Shown here: positions 4,043-6,455 of the stretch, piece by piece
Numbering within the stretch: the first letter of the stretch is position 1
How the letters are laid out: each line of letters begins with the position of its first letter
NCBI GenBank assembly: GCA_043826085.1
Contig: JBDRQW010000094.1
Span: forward strand, 1-6,455
Length of the DNA stretch: 6,455 bases
DNA from: CAXBYZ01 sp043826085
GTDB taxonomy: Bacteria; Patescibacteriota; Microgenomatia; UBA1400; CG1-02-47-37
Direction: 5' to 3'
Position numbers and translations under genes: made by a program
Notes under the pieces: model-generated
Told to the model about the DNA's origin: nothing
Seen by the model: the letters and a program-made list of their open reading frames with translations, nothing else
Database searches by the model: none

Positions 4043-6013
4043 TTACTTACCCCCCATCAACTTCTCAAAATCTTCCGCTTCCAGCGTCTCTTTTTCAAGT
4101 AAAGCCTCAGCCACTTTATCCAATTTTTTCCTATTCTTAGTCAAAATCTCCATAGCTTTTTTAGCTCCCGCTTCCACCAATTTTTTAATCTCAATGTCAG
4201 CCTTAGCCCTTAAATCCTCAGAAATTTGAGCCTGTTCATACCAAGATCCTCCCAAACCGGTTTCACTGGTTTGCGGACCCAAGTTAATTGGCCCCAAATC
4301 ACTCATCCCCATCTGAATCACCATGCTTCTAGCCAACTCAGTCGCTCTGGAAATATCACTAGCCGCCCCGCTGGTTAACTCATTAAACACCAACTCCTCA
4401 GCCGCCCTGCCCCCCAGCAATGAGGCAATCTGCCCCAGCATCCTGGATTTTGTATCCGTATATCGATCACTCTTTGGCGGAATTAAAGTATGTCCCAAAG
4501 AACCCCCGCGAGACACTATCGAGATTCGATGAACTTTATCCATGTCTGGAATCAAACGAGTCACCATCGCATGTCCGGCTTCGTGATAAGCCGTCATCTT
4601 TAAATCATCTTTGGTTTGTTTTAACTTCTTCTCCGGACCCATCTTTACTTTCAAAGCCGCCTCTTCCAAATCAGCCATATCAATAACTGTCTTCTTATTT
4701 CTAGCCGCCGCAATTGCCGCCTCATTCAACATATTCTCCAAATCCGCTCCGCTAAAACCAATTGTCCTCTTGGCTATACTATCCCAATTAACACCAACTT
4801 CAAAAGGTTTACCCTTAGCGTGAATAGCCGTTATCTTCTTTCTGCCCTCAATATCCGGCATATCCAGCATTATCCTTCGGTCAAATCTTCCCGGTCTAAT
4901 CAAAGCCGGATCCAATAAATCTCCCCGGTTCGTAGCCGCGATCACAATCACTTGTTGATTAGGAGAAAACCCGTCCATTTCCACCAAAATCTGGTTTAAG
5001 GTCTGCTCTCTTTCATCATGGCCCCCGGTCAAGGCTCTGGATCTCTGTCTGCCAATGGCATCAATCTCGTCAATAAAAATTATTGCCGGTGCTTTTTTCT
5101 TAGCAGTTGCAAAAAGATCTCTAACCCTTGATGCTCCCACTCCCACCAACATTTCCATAAACTCCGACCCTGCCATCGAGAAAAAAGTCACATCCGCTTC
5201 CCCGGCCACCGCTTTCGCCAAGAGCGTTTTGCCAACTCCACTCGGGCCCACCAAAATCACTCCCTTTGGCGTTCTCGCCCCCATCTTCTTATACTTTTTC
5301 GGATGTTTTAAAAAGTCCACCACCTCTTTAAGTTCACTCTTTGCTTCAGTTACCCCGGCCACATCCTTAAAAGTTATATCTTGCTTGCCTTTCATAAACA
5401 ACTTAGCCTTACTCTTGCCAAAACTAAACAAACCGTCTTGACCTCCCCGAACTTGTTTAAACAAGAAAAGAAAGATCACTCCGGTCAAAACCACTGGCAG
5501 TAAAATCTCCAACATATTTGCCCAACCCTTAGTCATTGAGGTGTCTTTATTCTCAAAATTAACTGTAATTGGATCAATCCCGACTTTATCCAAAATATCT
5601 ACAAAACTCTCCCCAATTTCTTTTCTTGACTCAATAATTCCTTCTTTGTCTTTATAGGTCACCAATATTCTCTCTTCTTCTACCTCTACTTTTTCAACCT
5701 TATCTTGCTTAATGTCAATTAATAACTGACTCATTCCTATCCTACCAATTGGTAATGGCCCGGCAAACATGCTCATAAACACTGGCGCAACAAAAAAGAT
5801 TATCAATAACCACATCACCATTCTCTTTGGAGAAAAATTCACCTGCTTAATCTTTACCTTGCCCCCCGTCTGCTTCTCAATTATCTTTCGCAATTTATCC
5901 ATCTCCGAAACCTTACCTTTATCTCGACTTCTTGGAGCAGATTTCTTTGTAACTTTTTTTTCAGCCATAGGTTGATTGACCTTTGACCGAGGTGCTTGTT
6001 TTTGTTTCGCCAT
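4043..6013 (-). CDS. ftsH: ATP-dependent zinc metalloprotease FtsH
   Basis: A membrane-anchored AAA+ protease that unfolds and degrades misassembled membrane proteins and short-lived regulators. The 656-aa protein has a basic N-terminal extension (about 1-60), TM1 near 65-85, an extracytoplasmic domain (about 90-165), TM2 near 168-185, then the AAA domain: Walker A GPSGVGKT (256-263), Walker B IIFIDEID (D315, E316), and an SRH ending RPGRFDR with arginine fingers R373 and R376. The protease domain has HEAGH (477-481) and the third zinc ligand D553 in SGAASD. All catalytic residues are present. Two details are unusual: Walker A has Ser and Val where GPPGTGKT is normal, and the pore loop reads MLVGVG, with Leu289 in place of the usual Phe. 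The ATG at 6013 is preferred over GTG at 6016 because a -10 box lies exactly 6 nt before it. No palindromic element interrupts this gene. Confidence 0.97.
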   Translation of the reverse strand: MAKQKQAPRSKVNQPMAEKKVTKKSAPRSRDKGKVSEMDKLRKIIEKQTGGKVKIKQVNFSPKRMVMWLLIIFFVAPVFMSMFAGPLPIGRIGMSQLLIDIKQDKVEKVEVEEERILVTYKDKEGIIESRKEIGESFVDILDKVGIDPITVNFENKDTSMTKGWANMLEILLPVVLTGVIFLFLFKQVRGGQDGLFSFGKSKAKLFMKGKQDITFKDVAGVTEAKSELKEVVDFLKHPKKYKKMGARTPKGVILVGPSGVGKTLLAKAVAGEADVTFFSMAGSEFMEMLVGVGASRVRDLFATAKKKAPAIIFIDEIDAIGRQRSRALTGGHDEREQTLNQILVEMDGFSPNQQVIVIAATNRGDLLDPALIRPGRFDRRIMLDMPDIEGRKKITAIHAKGKPFEVGVNWDSIAKRTIGFSGADLENMLNEAAIAAARNKKTVIDMADLEEAALKVKMGPEKKLKQTKDDLKMTAYHEAGHAMVTRLIPDMDKVHRISIVSRGGSLGHTLIPPKSDRYTDTKSRMLGQIASLLGGRAAEELVFNELTSGAASDISRATELARSMVIQMGMSDLGPINLGPQTSETGLGGSWYEQAQISEDLRAKADIEIKKLVEAGAKKAMEILTKNRKKLDKVAEALLEKETLEAEDFEKLMGGK

Positions 6014-6019
6014 CACCCG

Positions 6020-6047
6020 ATTGTAACATAAATCAAACCACTACCAA
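6020..6047 (-). promoter_or_regulatory. Putative extended -10 promoter of ftsH (leaderless)
   Basis: TGTTACAAT (6028-6020) is an extended -10 box, followed by the 6 nt CGGGTG and the ATG at 6013, so the predicted transcription start is at the start codon. A weak -35 candidate, TTGGTA (6047-6042, four of six), is 16 bp upstream and falls inside the decayed repeat. No Shine-Dalgarno sequence is present. Confidence 0.55.
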
Positions 6048-6065
6048 TAACTGTAAAGGGTAAAT
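6041..6065 (-). repeat. Decayed copy of the palindromic element upstream of ftsH
   Basis: The plus strand ctaccaataactgtaaaggg (continuing taaat) aligns without gaps to the tail and first hairpin arm of copies 2 and 3 (ctattaatcgctgtaagggg, then tgaat). The second arm and the distal hairpin are not recognisable, so the element looks truncated or degraded. Its orientation is the same as in the genic copies. Confidence 0.55.
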
Positions 6066-6092
6066 ACATTCAAAATGCGTAACCTCAATTAC

Positions 6093-6111
6093 TCAAGGTT
6101 CGTAACCTTGA
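6093..6111. repeat. Perfect 8-bp inverted repeat in the trpB-like/ftsH gap
   Basis: TCAAGGTT, loop CGT, AACCTTGA. A related partial copy, CGTAACCTCAA, sits at 6078-6088, so AACCT (6081-6085) can also pair with AGGTT (6096-6100). Its place beside the decayed element suggests another palindromic repeat; no T-run follows on either strand. Confidence 0.5.
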
Positions 6112-6143
6112 CTGATTATAGGCCTTCATCTAACTACCTCTTC

Positions 6144-6179
6144 AGCCCTCTCAGGGCTCACTCACTCGTGAGCCCTGAG
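6144..6179 (-). other. Strong 12-bp hairpin with an overlapping alternative hairpin, just after the trpB-like stop
   Basis: CTCAGGGCTCAC (6150-6161), a 6-nt loop, and its exact complement (6168-6179) form a 12-bp stem 8 nt past the stop codon. AGCCCT (6144-6149) can pair instead with AGGGCT (6153-6158), so the two folds exclude each other. It could protect the 3' end or end transcription, but no U-run follows, so it is not a standard intrinsic terminator. It may instead be a repeat. Confidence 0.55.
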
Positions 6180-6187
6180 TTTATCCA

Positions 6188-6455
6188 CTACTTCTCTAGC
6201 CTCCCCTCCAAAAAGTCCTCATACCCCTGAAGATCAAGTAACCCTTGACCGGAAAGATTAAAGACTATGGTTTCCTCTTTTGCTTTTAGCTTGCACCGCT
6301 TAGCTTCGTCAATCACGGCCTTAACCACATGAGCCGTTTCCGGAGCCACCACCACCCCTTCAGTCTCAGCAAATAATTGAGCCGCCTTAAACACCGTTAC
6401 TTGATCATAAGCCTTAGCTTCAATCAAATCTTTCCGGTGTAAAAAAGCTAAAGAT
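6188..6455 (-). CDS. TrpB-like tryptophan synthase beta chain (TrpB2 type), C-terminal fragment cut by window edge
   Basis: The reading frame is open to the window edge, giving the last 88 residues; the gene starts outside, so a TTG at 6427 is not a real start. LIEAKAYDQVTVFKAAQLFAETEG matches the 'liEArAy...evfeAallFArtEGiipAPEsaHA' region of TrpB2-type enzymes. VVAPETAH carries the conserved Glu, and IVFNLSGQGLLDLQGY matches the C-terminal 'LSGHGhfDl' loop, whose Ser contacts the pyridine nitrogen of PLP. The His common in TrpB2 is Gln here. TrpB2 joins indole and serine to make tryptophan; some relatives have other roles, and the fragment cannot distinguish them. The next gene, ftsH, is 174 bp downstream with its own promoter, so they are probably separate units. 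Confidence 0.88.
   Translation of the reverse strand, partial: SLAFLHRKDLIEAKAYDQVTVFKAAQLFAETEGVVVAPETAHVVKAVIDEAKRCKLKAKEETIVFNLSGQGLLDLQGYEDFLEGRLEK

Noticed and set aside
4323..5441. Several plus-strand open frames opposite ftsH (also 5769-5975 and 3829-4023)
   Set aside because: All are shadows of strongly conserved minus-strand coding sequence, with no recognisable domains and no ribosome binding sites considered convincing.
6150..6179. Intrinsic transcription terminator
   Set aside because: The stem is strong but no T-run follows on either strand, so it was listed only as a hairpin of uncertain role.
6188..6427. Complete 79-aa gene starting at TTG 6427
   Set aside because: The frame stays open upstream to the window edge and the extra codons continue the TrpB2 alignment, so it is a fragment.

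Overview
All six genes in this window lie on the minus strand, so they read from high to low coordinates. In reading order they are: the tail of a TrpB-like PLP enzyme (cut at the right edge), the membrane protease FtsH, a divergent PRPP-synthetase-like protein, a stand-alone 5'-3' exonuclease of the DNA polymerase I N-domain type, a Phd/YefM antitoxin with a RelE/ParE toxin, and a group 1 glycosyltransferase (cut at the left edge). Density is high, gaps are short, and TGA is an ordinary stop codon. A free-standing Pol I-type 5' nuclease and a small set of housekeeping and envelope genes fit a reduced-genome bacterium of the Patescibacteria/CPR kind, possibly Microgenomates-like. That placement is inference, not something the sequence proves.

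The most unusual content is a dispersed palindromic element. Three 74-bp copies with no length difference (559-632, 1607-1680, 1934-2007) sit inside genes, one in the glycosyltransferase and two in the exonuclease. Each has two hairpins with a GAAT loop (ATTC on the coding strand) separated by a constant 26 nt. All three are read in the same frame, the only frame without a stop in every copy, and they add peptides around KSKGYSPL(T/V)AI to otherwise conserved proteins. Hairpin arms differ between copies but stay complementary. A decayed copy lies upstream of ftsH (about 6041-6065). A second small repeat type (core TGAGC-N3/4-TCGAA) adds two more in-frame insertions in the glycosyltransferase. 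The arrangement recalls the Rickettsia palindromic elements.

Regulation is partly readable. ftsH and the exonuclease each have an extended -10 box (TGnTAnAAT) exactly 6 nt before the ATG, which suggests leaderless mRNAs. The toxin-antitoxin pair has a near-consensus promoter (TTGACA-17-TACAAT) whose -10 overlaps a TGTACA-centred palindrome, as expected for Phd/YefM autoregulation. The toxin gene overlaps the glycosyltransferase start by four bases (ATGA), so those two may be translated together. The only gap over 150 bp without a gene (6014-6187) holds the ftsH promoter, the decayed repeat and two or three strong hairpins.
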